The notes under the pieces were generated by a model. That model worked only from the letters and a program-made list of their open reading frames with translations, ran no database searches and was not told the DNA's origin. Positions 57,357 through 64,000 of a stretch of 64,000 nucleotides of DNA are shown here, piece by piece (the first letter of the stretch is position 1; each line of letters starts with the position of its first letter). This stretch comes from Oscillatoria sp. SIO1A7. Lineage in GTDB: Bacteria; Cyanobacteriota; Cyanobacteriia; Cyanobacteriales; Laspinemataceae. Made by a program: the position numbers and the translations under genes. The stretch spans positions 55,192 through 119,191 of the forward strand of contig JAAHFN010000028.1 of assembly GCA_010672965.1 (NCBI GenBank), given 5' to 3'.

Positions 57357-58418
57357 TTTGATTTGGCGCTTAGGCGGCAAACCGTCGCGTTGGGTTTGGC
57401 AGAAAAACTTACTGGCATAACCTGTGTAGGAGCCCAGTCCAGTTTTAGCGGTAGGAAACGTTGGGAAGAACGACAGCCAGAGGCAGCTTATGCCCTCCGT
57501 AAGTTAGCAGAATCTCATTGTCAACAGTATTCAACCTTTAACAGCACAATTGCCTATACTCGTCTCACGGCAGCGGAGGCTCTGAACGGACTGATAGACC
57601 AGGGATTTAGCGAGGAACAATTGCTAGGCAAAAGTACGATGGCAATTGTTTTGAATAGCATGGGCTATCGCCTGCGCAAGGTAATTAAGGCCAAACCTCA
57701 AAAAAAAATTCCAGAAACAGACGCGATCTTCGACAACATCAAAACTAAAGACCTACCGAGTAATTCGGGTAGGGTGAGACGCCTTTCACTGGATTCTAAA
57801 GCGACAGTCAAGATCGGCAATTATTCTCGTGGAGGTCGGACGCGAGGAGCATTCATTGCATACGACCATGATATGGGGTGCAAAGAAACCTACATTCCTT
57901 GCGGGATGGTTGATGAAGATAGTGGGCAACTGTACATTACCTTTGGTAGTTCATATAAAACCAGCGATTTGATTGTAGACGTTCTGGAGCAGTGGTGGGA
58001 GATCCTTGCGCCAATTGAGAAACAAAGGTGTGAGGTGATTCAAATTAAGATGGACAACGGGTCTGAAAGTAGTGGGGCACGCACTCAGTTTCTCAAGCGA
58101 ATGGTGGAATTTTGCGACCAGACAGGAAAGTCGATCCAATTACTTTACTATCCACCCTACCATAGTAAGTACAATTGAGCGATGTTGGGTAATTTTGGAG
58201 CAGCACTGGAATGGAACCCAGCTAACTGATGTAGAAACAATGCGCTTCTTGGGCACGGAGCATGACTTGGAAGGGTATTCATCCCATCGTCAACTTGAGT
58301 AAGAAGGTGTACCAAAAAGGCATTTCTCAGATCCATTCATGCAATGAATGGTATCGAGAAGCGACTAGAGCGAAATCCTCTTCTCCCTAAATGGGACATT
58401 CTGATTCGTCCAACTTAG
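57357..58418 (+). pseudogene. ISAzo13-family transposase, 5'-truncated and frameshifted
   Basis: VALGLAEKLTGITCVGAQSS, GRKRWEERQPEAAYALRKL, TFNSTIAYTRLTAAEALNGL, MGYRLRKVIKAKPQKKIPET, DSKATVKIGNYSRGGRTRG and LLYYPPYHSKYN are typical of ISAzo13. At about 58168 the frame shifts (PYHSKYN then stop; IERCWVILEQHWNGTQLTD continues in another frame) and shifts again at about 58250 (SMTWKGIHPIVNLSKKVYQ) and 58340 (EKRLERNPLLPKWDILIRPT). The N-terminus is replaced by the IS4 fragment. Inactive. Confidence 0.85.
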
Positions 58419-58465
58419 TCGGTATTTTCTTTTCTAGAAATCACCTTAGCCCAGCTAACCTCCCA

Positions 58466-59452
58466 TTAAGTTGGCTTATTGTCTTCCGTTTGAGAACCAA
58501 TTGCTTTCTGAGATCCTCGTCCTATGCTAGCAAGATAAATTCCAGCTATAACACCAATTAAAGCAATAATGTTTAGTAAAGTCAGCTCTTCATCAAATAT
58601 TTTCCAGGCGAGTAAGGCTGTAATTATTGGATCGAGTAGAAGGCATAGGGTCGCAAAGCCAGAGGAAAAATACTTGAGGCTATAAGTTAGAAGACTATGA
58701 CCAAAAAACTGAACAACAATGCCTAGAGCAAGGACAGAAAACCAAGTAAGTTGTGTGCTCGGTAGGAGCAAATCCTCTGTAGCTAAAGCTAGGAACAAAG
58801 CGAAGATAGTTCTTAAAGAACAACTGGCTAGCAAGATTATACTAGCTGAGTACTTGCTGCGTAAAAACTCACGACATAAAAATGAACCACCATAAAATAC
58901 AGAAGACAGCAATGCCAGCATATCCCCAGTAAAACTACTAGGAGAAATAACCCAATCCTCAAGCTCAATATAACTAGAAGCTAACAGTGCTACACCTAGG
59001 CCAATTAGAAAACGTTTATCAAACTCCTGCTTTAAAAATAGCCAACCACCAAGGGTTGAAAAAATAGGAGTCATGTTGTGCAACAAATGAGCATTAGCTA
59101 CACTAGTTTTAGTAAGTGATATAGCCCAAAGAAATAAGCAGCCAAAACTCATTAAAGATTCTGCTACAAACAGTGCTATATCCTTAACTGTAATATCTCT
59201 TGACAACTCAGCCTCTTGCTCAGGATTCACAGAGAATATAACCCTGCTACCCTCCCACAAGGCAAATGTAACTGTAGCAATCCAGCAGCGGTTAAATACA
59301 GTTGCACTAGCTCCAAGATCGAATTCAGCTAATCTCGTTAGAATTGCCGCAAGTGAAAGGATTAAGAGTGCTATGGACAATGCCAAGGAAGGCAAGAAAA
59401 ATGAATTTTTTTGAGAGAGTGGCCAAAGTTGCTTGTTAGTAACTTGATTCAT
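58466..59452 (-). CDS. EamA/DMT-family transporter (candidate exporter of the SznF-like cluster)
   Basis: 328 residues from ATG at 59452 with about ten membrane segments in two EamA halves (LALSIALLILSLAAILTRLAE; ANAHLLHNMTPIFSTLGGWLFLKQEFDKRFLIGLGVALL; ITALLAWKIFDEELTLLNIIALIGVIAGIYLA). EamA proteins export amino acids and small metabolites. It lies on the same strand as the four genes upstream but after a 516-nt gap, so it may have its own promoter. The coding region lacks HIP1 sites and is AT-rich like the rest of the cluster. Export of the cluster's product is inferred only from position. Confidence 0.88.
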   Translation of the reverse strand: MNQVTNKQLWPLSQKNSFFLPSLALSIALLILSLAAILTRLAEFDLGASATVFNRCWIATVTFALWEGSRVIFSVNPEQEAELSRDITVKDIALFVAESLMSFGCLFLWAISLTKTSVANAHLLHNMTPIFSTLGGWLFLKQEFDKRFLIGLGVALLASSYIELEDWVISPSSFTGDMLALLSSVFYGGSFLCREFLRSKYSASIILLASCSLRTIFALFLALATEDLLLPSTQLTWFSVLALGIVVQFFGHSLLTYSLKYFSSGFATLCLLLDPIITALLAWKIFDEELTLLNIIALIGVIAGIYLASIGRGSQKAIGSQTEDNKPT

Positions 59453-59968
59453 GTAAATTCGATCGCCTTCTCAAGAAACTACTAACCTTTGAATATTTTT
59501 CCTGAAGCATTGGAAACATTTCCTACAGCCATGTCTTTTCGTTTTTATAATTGGCTGACGGAAAATATAGACGTTTTTGCTGCTTATCAAGCCAGTTTTG
59601 GCTTTGTTTGGGCTTAAACAAAGTTTAAGTCCCACTAACAATCAATAAGCTTTCAATCATCTAAATTGCATATTCTAATAAATTTAGATCTTGCAAGTGA
59701 AAGATAACGGTAAAAAACCATTTTACAGAAGAATAGAAAAGAAACTTACAAGAACGCAAATAGATAGTTACGAGCGTTTAGATATTCGAGAGAGGATATT
59801 AATTATAATATTGCTAAGCTGTTGAGCGTTTAAATCGGTAACGGCTAGATAGCGCTCTGAAAGCGGACTTTCTCGCTATCCTAAGTTTTTTTTGGCGCGA
59901 TCGCTTATCCCAATCTAAATGCGCAGCAGCTTACAAAATGACAGGGCAATGCTGTTACAGTTTACAGT
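59453..59968. other. Gap with short plus-strand reading frame
   Basis: AT-rich and mostly featureless. A plus-strand frame at 59531-59617 reads MSFRFYNWLTENIDVFAAYQ then ASFGFVWA and stops; the frame is open back to 59486. It could be a gene remnant or a short peptide. One HIP1 site is at about 59896. Confidence 0.35.
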
Positions 59969-60790
59969 TTAGATTCCTGACAGATTATTTTTAATAATGT
60001 TGACATTATCTCCAACAGTTACAACTCCAAAATCATATGCGATCAAGTTGTTGCCAAACATAATGCCACCTTTTTGAGAACGGTAAGAGCCTAGGACTTT
60101 TAGGGGTTCAGGGTCATGCTTCGCAGAGTTCTGATCGATATTAATGATTTTGCATCTTGGACAAGGTTTTACACACTCAAATAATATTTTATTAATAGAG
60201 ATTTTATTCCAAGTATCTTCAGCAAAAGCTTTTGCGCCATCGACAACAAAATTAGATCTAAACCTTGTCATCTGAATATTTTTTCTTAATCTAAAATTTA
60301 GATCCGCTAGCGAACTTTCATTAGTCAGCAAAAAAGGAAATCGATCCGCAAAACCAACCAGTTCTTTCCTATTAGAATATTTAGGTGGAGCTAACCTTTC
60401 AGTCTCTTTTGGCATATACACAAGTTGGCATGAAACACCTAGTAATTTACTAAACCAACTGCTGACTTCAGATTGAAGTGGTATTGCTAAGCATTCATCC
60501 TCCCATATTTTAACTGTTATTCTATGAGGTCTTGATGGTTCAAGCGGAATAGAAATAGATGGCATATTTGGTGCACTAACCAGCAAGTTATCACAATCAA
60601 TTTTGACACCGATCAATGCCATATTTGGTATTTGACGTTGGGTCAAAAAGGAATTATTTGAGTCAACAACCATAAAACGACGATCGTATTTCAATCCTCG
60701 TCGTTCAACGATAGCACTTTTCAAGGGAATACCGGAAGCAGATTTGATTGGATAGATATAAATTCTTCTTAAGGTTGTTTTAGATGGCAT
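59969..60790 (-). CDS. MOSC-domain protein, mARC-like molybdoenzyme (N-hydroxylated substrate reductase candidate)
   Basis: 273 residues from ATG at 60790, with GGAGG 12 nt upstream (a TTG at 60829 is less likely). The N-terminal beta-barrel MOSC_N is clear (IYIYPIKSASGIPLKSAIVERRGLKYDRRFMVVD...LTQRQIPNMALI). The MOSC domain has ECVKPCPRCKIINID at about 205-220, where C213 or C210 corresponds to the Mo-ligating cysteine of mARC/YcbX, and EPLKVLGSYRSQKGGIMFGNN. Such enzymes reduce N-hydroxylated compounds using an external electron source; no ferredoxin domain is fused here, but a Rieske ferredoxin gene lies two genes upstream. In this operon it may process N-oxygenated intermediates. Confidence 0.87.
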   Translation of the reverse strand: MPSKTTLRRIYIYPIKSASGIPLKSAIVERRGLKYDRRFMVVDSNNSFLTQRQIPNMALIGVKIDCDNLLVSAPNMPSISIPLEPSRPHRITVKIWEDECLAIPLQSEVSSWFSKLLGVSCQLVYMPKETERLAPPKYSNRKELVGFADRFPFLLTNESSLADLNFRLRKNIQMTRFRSNFVVDGAKAFAEDTWNKISINKILFECVKPCPRCKIINIDQNSAKHDPEPLKVLGSYRSQKGGIMFGNNLIAYDFGVVTVGDNVNIIKNNLSGI

Positions 60791-60859
60791 AGTTAAATTG
60801 AAGCCTCCAGTAACGAGTGCTTTACTCAAAACACTTGAATAGTTTGCTAGTCAAGAATT

Positions 60860-61540
60860 TCAATCAGCTAATACAGTAAGTATAAATTGAGCATAAATAT
60901 TTGGGCAACTTTTCCTCATCAACCTGATTGCAGAAATACATACACTGCGATTATATTCTAAGCTTGTTTGACTATTACCTAAGGCAACAAGGAGTAATTT
61001 TTTTGTATTATCAACAACTTTGAATTCATCAGAATCAACATCTTTCTTTCCAAGCCATGCAATCACTTTCCCACTGCTAGAATAAACAATATCTCCGTTT
61101 GGTATAGTTGTCTTCTTATCTTTAAAAATGGGTTTTATTCTTTCATTGCCTTTGGCTCGATAAATATGAATGTCTTGTTTAATACCTTCTGCATCGTGCA
61201 AGCCAAGCCCTGAACCAAACAAGCAACTAGCAATATTATAAGAATCAATTATATTATTGTAAGCTTTGAATCCTTTTTTCTGGAAAGATTCGATCAAACG
61301 TTGACCAGCAGGAATCTGATTTGGATACCCTAAATTTTCAAAGAGCTGTCTAAAAGCAATAACCTCTGGCTTCAAGAGTATTGATTGAGAATTTGTTTCG
61401 AGCATTGCAATCATATCCCTAGCATCGCCGGAAACTGAATTTGAAAGCTCTGATTTGATTTCTATATTTCTTATCAAGCAAGCGATAGGGTTATGAATCC
61501 CTAAATCATAAGCATCTTTATGAATAGTAAGCTGAATCAT
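60860..61540 (-). CDS. Free-standing B3/B4 (PheRS beta-type) domain protein
   Basis: 226 residues from ATG at 61540 with AAGAGAG upstream. The segments LKPEVIAFRQLFENLGYPNQIPAGQRLIESFQKKG, NIIDSYNIASCLFGSGLGLHDAEGI and GDIVYSSSGKVIAWLGKKDVDSDEFKVVDNTKKLLLVALGN match the B3/B4 domain of phenylalanyl-tRNA synthetase beta, which in PheRS contains the editing site. As a separate protein it may clear tRNA charged with a toxic amino acid analogue, or act on an aminoacyl compound. In an operon with an SznF-like enzyme, self-protection is an attractive but unproven role. Confidence 0.82.
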   Translation of the reverse strand: MIQLTIHKDAYDLGIHNPIACLIRNIEIKSELSNSVSGDARDMIAMLETNSQSILLKPEVIAFRQLFENLGYPNQIPAGQRLIESFQKKGFKAYNNIIDSYNIASCLFGSGLGLHDAEGIKQDIHIYRAKGNERIKPIFKDKKTTIPNGDIVYSSSGKVIAWLGKKDVDSDEFKVVDNTKKLLLVALGNSQTSLEYNRSVCISAIRLMRKSCPNIYAQFILTVLAD

Positions 61541-61645
61541 AGAAAACTCTCTTAATTAACGTTGTCAATCTGGCTTGACTACTTTTCTGCACCACTAAGC
61601 CACCAATTAGTACATTTTTTATGACAAAAATGATTTACTCCCAGG

Positions 61646-61996
61646 TTATATTGCTGGTTTCCTCTCTCTATTATTGGGTAGTAACGAGGTTTTAAAACAT
61701 TGAATTGAACTATCTTCATGAGTATCAATAATAGCAGTTGCTTTATCTGCTCTTATTACCATAGGGAGGGACTGGGCATATAGTTTCTTTTTAGAACAAA
61801 CTTCCCCATGCCAGGGGCAAACTATCCCCTTACCGTCGCAAGTAAATTTACCAAGGTTAAGCGGTCCGCCTCTATGACTGCACCGAGCATTCAGTAAAAG
61901 GGTTTGTCCATCTTCAGTATGCAATAAAAAGTATTTTTCTTCTTCATTATTGATAAGGAAATTGTGGGTATTCGGAGCGAAGTTTACTATTTTCAC
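61646..61996 (-). CDS. Rieske-type [2Fe-2S] ferredoxin
   Basis: 116 residues from GTG at 61996 (TTAGG 8 nt upstream). A longer frame from 62104 would add 36 residues translated largely from a MITE and is rejected. The Rieske ligands are C39-x-H41 in RCSHRGGPLN and C60-x2-H63 in CPWHGEVC, with the usual HRGGPL loop. Length fits stand-alone Rieske ferredoxins that feed electrons to oxygenases. It sits between the diiron N-oxygenase-like gene and the B3/B4 gene and may serve that enzyme or the MOSC reductase. Confidence 0.88.
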   Translation of the reverse strand: MKIVNFAPNTHNFLINNEEEKYFLLHTEDGQTLLLNARCSHRGGPLNLGKFTCDGKGIVCPWHGEVCSKKKLYAQSLPMVIRADKATAIIDTHEDSSIQCFKTSLLPNNRERKPAI

Positions 61997-62056
61997 GTTT
62001 GCACCTAAATCAATTTTTTTTAAAAAAATGTTTATAACACAATTTAAATCATACGA

Positions 62057-62152
62057 TATAGCGGCTCTCAATTTGGTAAATGCGTGTGAAACGGCTGAAA
62101 CCATTCTGCTGTCTGCACCCGAACGTACCTCATATATTTGAGAACCGCTATA
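62057..62152. repeat. MITE-like element, TATAGCGGTTCTCAAA type (copy 3), within the cluster
   Basis: TATAGCGGCTCTCAA at 62057 and TTTGAGAACCGCTATA ending at 62152 are inverted ends matching the copies at 1187 and 17626; the interior is shorter (96 bp overall). It fills most of the gap between the SznF-like gene stop (62161) and the Rieske gene. Confidence 0.8.
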
Positions 62153-62160
62153 ACCGAGCT

Positions 62161-63624
62161 TTATGTTGCTTGCATTTCTTGCATTATTTCATTGAAAACC
62201 TGAGGTTGGTGGTAGATACACTCATCTGTACGAACAACAGAGCCATGTAGTCGATGCATGGGCACTAGCATTATATCGCCAGCCTTGAAACGTATTGTAT
62301 CGCCGAATATGGGCCAAAAATCCATTTCACCGCTCTCAATTACTAGTAAGCGATGATCGTCATGTACATGTGTCGTTGAACGTTCTCCCAAAACCTCAAC
62401 AAAAGTCTCGAGAGGGGTCGAAATTTCGCCAGATTCAATTCGATGATAAATGTCAGCGGCTTTTTCACGATATTTATCAACTTGATCTGCCCACTGAATT
62501 TGGTTAATAAAATCTTGGTCTGCGATTTCTTGGAGTAAACGAAATTCCTCAAAACCTCGAAGAATTTCTTTCACAACTTCATCACCATACTTCTCGAGCA
62601 TAGGGCTAATTAACTTATCAAATGCCATGCGACCATGATGCTTATCAATATGGGTGTGCTCGTCGAAATATCGAGTGTCTACTTCAGAGCCAAAAACACT
62701 TTTTAACATTTTAGACTGTGCTTTTGTTGTATATATCAAGCTAACCTCAGTATAGAACAAGGCACCAATATAACGGAAAAATAGACTGTGATTGCGAGAA
62801 ACATAGTGAAAGTAGTTGATTAATGACAACGAAGTAGGTAGATAAAACTGCCAATAAGTGTGCAACTCGGAACTAAGCCCACAACTCTTCATTGTTGACT
62901 CGAACAACGAACTGTGCTTCGCCTCATGGACACCATATCCATATTCATCAATCAGAACCTTGAATAGCTCAGACAATGCAGGTCCATAATTTCCAAGTAC
63001 ATTTCGGGCCATTGCTGAAGCTTCAGAAAGAAAGTCCCCTGCTAATTGTACAAGGAAGAAAATGGCTGCTTTCTTCTTGTCTTTAGCAGATAATATTGAG
63101 TTAATTACATGGCTCTGTGAACACTCACATTCTTTATAAAATTCCTCAAAGTAACTCTTCAATATGTTAGAAGACCACTTTCCGGATATTTCCACTTTAT
63201 CATCTAAAAAACCAAAAACATGTTTTTCAATAACTGGCCGAATAATCTCGCCAAGAACTTTATTATTATTGCTGTAAAAATCAGCAAAGTCTGACCACAA
63301 TTTCTTTGAATTTATGGCAGGATGAAAAATCAAGTCAGTTTCATATATATTGCAAAGTATGCGATGGGCTGCGAGTGCACTGTTGCTACAGCTATCCTCC
63401 TGATTAAGTTGTGTTTCAAAGTCTAAAAATTGAAGATCGTTACAACGAGTTGGTCGTCTAAACGGATTTCCCTGTATTAGAATTTCACTCTCTTCTGCAT
63501 CTCGAAATATAAGGTTTTGTGAATATTGATTTAAGTAGTTTTTGAAGCTACCTCCATTTTCTTGAATAAAAGAGTATGTTTTTCTAGAGTCAACGCTCTG
63601 CTCCAGAGATTTTGTAAGAGTCAT
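62161..63624 (-). CDS. SznF-like haem-oxygenase-like diiron N-oxygenase with C-terminal cupin
   Basis: 487 residues from ATG at 63624, preceded by GGAGGGG with 5-nt spacing. Residues about 130-370 form a haem-oxygenase-like diiron domain with candidate iron ligands E201, E227, H237, E293, H323, D327 and H330 (SEASAMA; IDEYGYGVHEAKH; FYTEVSL; DEHTHIDKHH). The C-terminal cupin has H419 and H421 (TTHVHDDH) and H460 (MHRLHGS). Subtracting 12 gives exactly the SznF ligand numbers I recall (189, 215, 225, 281, 311, 315, 318; 407, 409, 448). SznF (471 residues) N-hydroxylates methylarginine and rearranges it to an N-nitrosourea. The whole metal set being kept argues for an active enzyme; the substrate here is unknown and no sznE-type methyltransferase gene is seen. 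Confidence 0.87.
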   Translation of the reverse strand: MTLTKSLEQSVDSRKTYSFIQENGGSFKNYLNQYSQNLIFRDAEESEILIQGNPFRRPTRCNDLQFLDFETQLNQEDSCSNSALAAHRILCNIYETDLIFHPAINSKKLWSDFADFYSNNNKVLGEIIRPVIEKHVFGFLDDKVEISGKWSSNILKSYFEEFYKECECSQSHVINSILSAKDKKKAAIFFLVQLAGDFLSEASAMARNVLGNYGPALSELFKVLIDEYGYGVHEAKHSSLFESTMKSCGLSSELHTYWQFYLPTSLSLINYFHYVSRNHSLFFRYIGALFYTEVSLIYTTKAQSKMLKSVFGSEVDTRYFDEHTHIDKHHGRMAFDKLISPMLEKYGDEVVKEILRGFEEFRLLQEIADQDFINQIQWADQVDKYREKAADIYHRIESGEISTPLETFVEVLGERSTTHVHDDHRLLVIESGEMDFWPIFGDTIRFKAGDIMLVPMHRLHGSVVRTDECIYHQPQVFNEIMQEMQAT

Positions 63625-63629
63625 TGTTT

Positions 63630-63636
63630 CCCCTCC
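63630..63636 (-). promoter_or_regulatory. Strong Shine-Dalgarno of the SznF-like gene
   Basis: GGAGGGG followed by AAACA and ATG; the strongest ribosome site seen in the window, fixing the start at 63624. Confidence 0.8.
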
Positions 63637-63831
63637 ATATAACGCTATTATTGACTATCGTCTAAGCCGTTCGATTATAATTAGCTTATCGATTTCTAAC
63701 CGTGTTTGTGTTTGATAAAAAGTTAGTGGTTTGTTTGTTTAAAAGGATATCATAACACATTGGATCGATTGCCGAGGTTAAAGCGATCCTCCCATCCTCC
63801 GATCGCTCTCAAACCTTCATGGTTCTCAAAC

Positions 63832-63872
63832 AAATGTCTATCTTTCCGATAGGATCGGAAAGATAGACATTT
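63832..63872 (-). terminator. rRNA operon terminator
   Basis: AAATGTCTATCTTTCCGAT and its exact complement (19-bp stem, 3-nt loop) lie 10 nt downstream of the 5S gene on the minus strand. The stem end is A/T-rich; it likely ends rRNA transcription before the SznF-like gene. Confidence 0.8.
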
Positions 63873-63881
63873 TAAAATTAA

Positions 63882-64000
63882 TCCTGGCACCGAGCTATTT
63901 TCCCGGGCAGCTACCCACCAAGTATCTTCGCCGCTGCAGCGTTTCACGTCCGAGTTCGGGATGGGTTCGGCGTGGTTCCACCGCGCCCTAAGCACCAGGA
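63882..64000 (-). rRNA. rrf: 5S ribosomal RNA
   Basis: Minus-strand sequence begins TCCTGGTGCTTAGGGCGCGG and ends GCTCGGTGCCAGGA; the ends pair to form helix I. CCGAACCCATCCCGAACTCG is the universal loop B/helix III region. About 119 nt, essentially complete at the window edge. The 23S and 16S genes should lie beyond position 64000. Confidence 0.96.

Noticed and set aside
61997..62104. N-terminal extension of the Rieske protein
   Set aside because: Encoded mostly by a MITE; a GTG with a nearby Shine-Dalgarno-like TTAGG gives a normal-length Rieske ferredoxin.
63750..63995. 81-codon frame at the window end
   Set aside because: Lies across the 5S rRNA gene and its terminator.

Overview
The window looks like chromosomal DNA of a filamentous, large-genome cyanobacterium. 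The evidence is frequent GCGATCGC (HIP1) octamers, an unmistakable NtcA with its own GTA-N8-TAC box, a cyanobacterial-type acyl-ACP synthetase, and the CHAT / DUF928 / CHASE2 / DUF1822 / DUF3084 gene set typical of Oscillatoriales-like genomes. Intergenic DNA is unusually loaded with short G-rich tandem repeats, heptanucleotide arrays and several families of small inverted-repeat (MITE-like) elements. Some of these have entered genes in frame. No sequence search was possible, so family calls rest on motifs, length and layout recognised by eye.

Layout. 1-1.0 kb: 3'-truncated beta-propeller glycosidase-like gene. 1.5-3.4 kb: secreted vWA/SdrD-B-like protein. 4.8-9.8 kb: giant secreted protein fusing a two-partner-secretion (haemagglutinin) domain to a CHAT caspase-like protease, followed by a DUF928 gene. 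12-17.6 kb: three histidine kinases (CHASE2, REC-HK, HAMP-type). 17.8-19.5 kb: overlapping ATPase + DUF4276 (Toprim-like) pair, a candidate defence module. 19.7-21.8 kb: double ArsA/Get3-type ATPase. 22-26.7 kb: a NACHT-HEAT protein gene split by a 0.8 kb repeat-rich insertion that carries a small antitoxin-like gene. 28-38 kb: mostly housekeeping genes (DUF3084, ntcA, fabI, polyphosphate glucokinase, PDH E2, YlqD, aas). 37.9-43.6 kb: DUF1822, Ser/Thr kinase and NB-ARC genes; the first and last share an N-terminal HTH-like domain. 44 kb: two adjacent tRNA-like genes, one split by a MITE. 44.6-55.6 kb: PPIase-RTX fusion, REC-GGDEF and REC-HK regulators, PfkB kinase, rsmI, thioredoxin-TPR chaperone, and a second secreted CHAT protease with TPR repeats. 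55.9-58.4 kb: degenerate Uma2, IS630, IS4 and ISAzo13 remnants. 58.5-63.6 kb: a minus-strand cluster just downstream of the 5S rRNA gene at the window end.

The most striking content is that last cluster. Its first gene encodes a 487-residue protein combining a haem-oxygenase-like diiron domain with a C-terminal cupin. All ten metal-ligand residues I recall for SznF, the N-nitrosourea-forming enzyme of streptozotocin biosynthesis, are present at one constant offset (+12). It is followed by a Rieske ferredoxin, a free-standing B3/B4 (PheRS-type) domain protein, a mARC-like MOSC protein and an EamA exporter. Together these suggest an uncharacterised N-N/N-O natural-product pathway with built-in redox, resistance and export functions. 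The cluster is AT-rich, its coding regions lack HIP1, and it lies between IS debris and an rRNA operon, so it was probably acquired by transfer.
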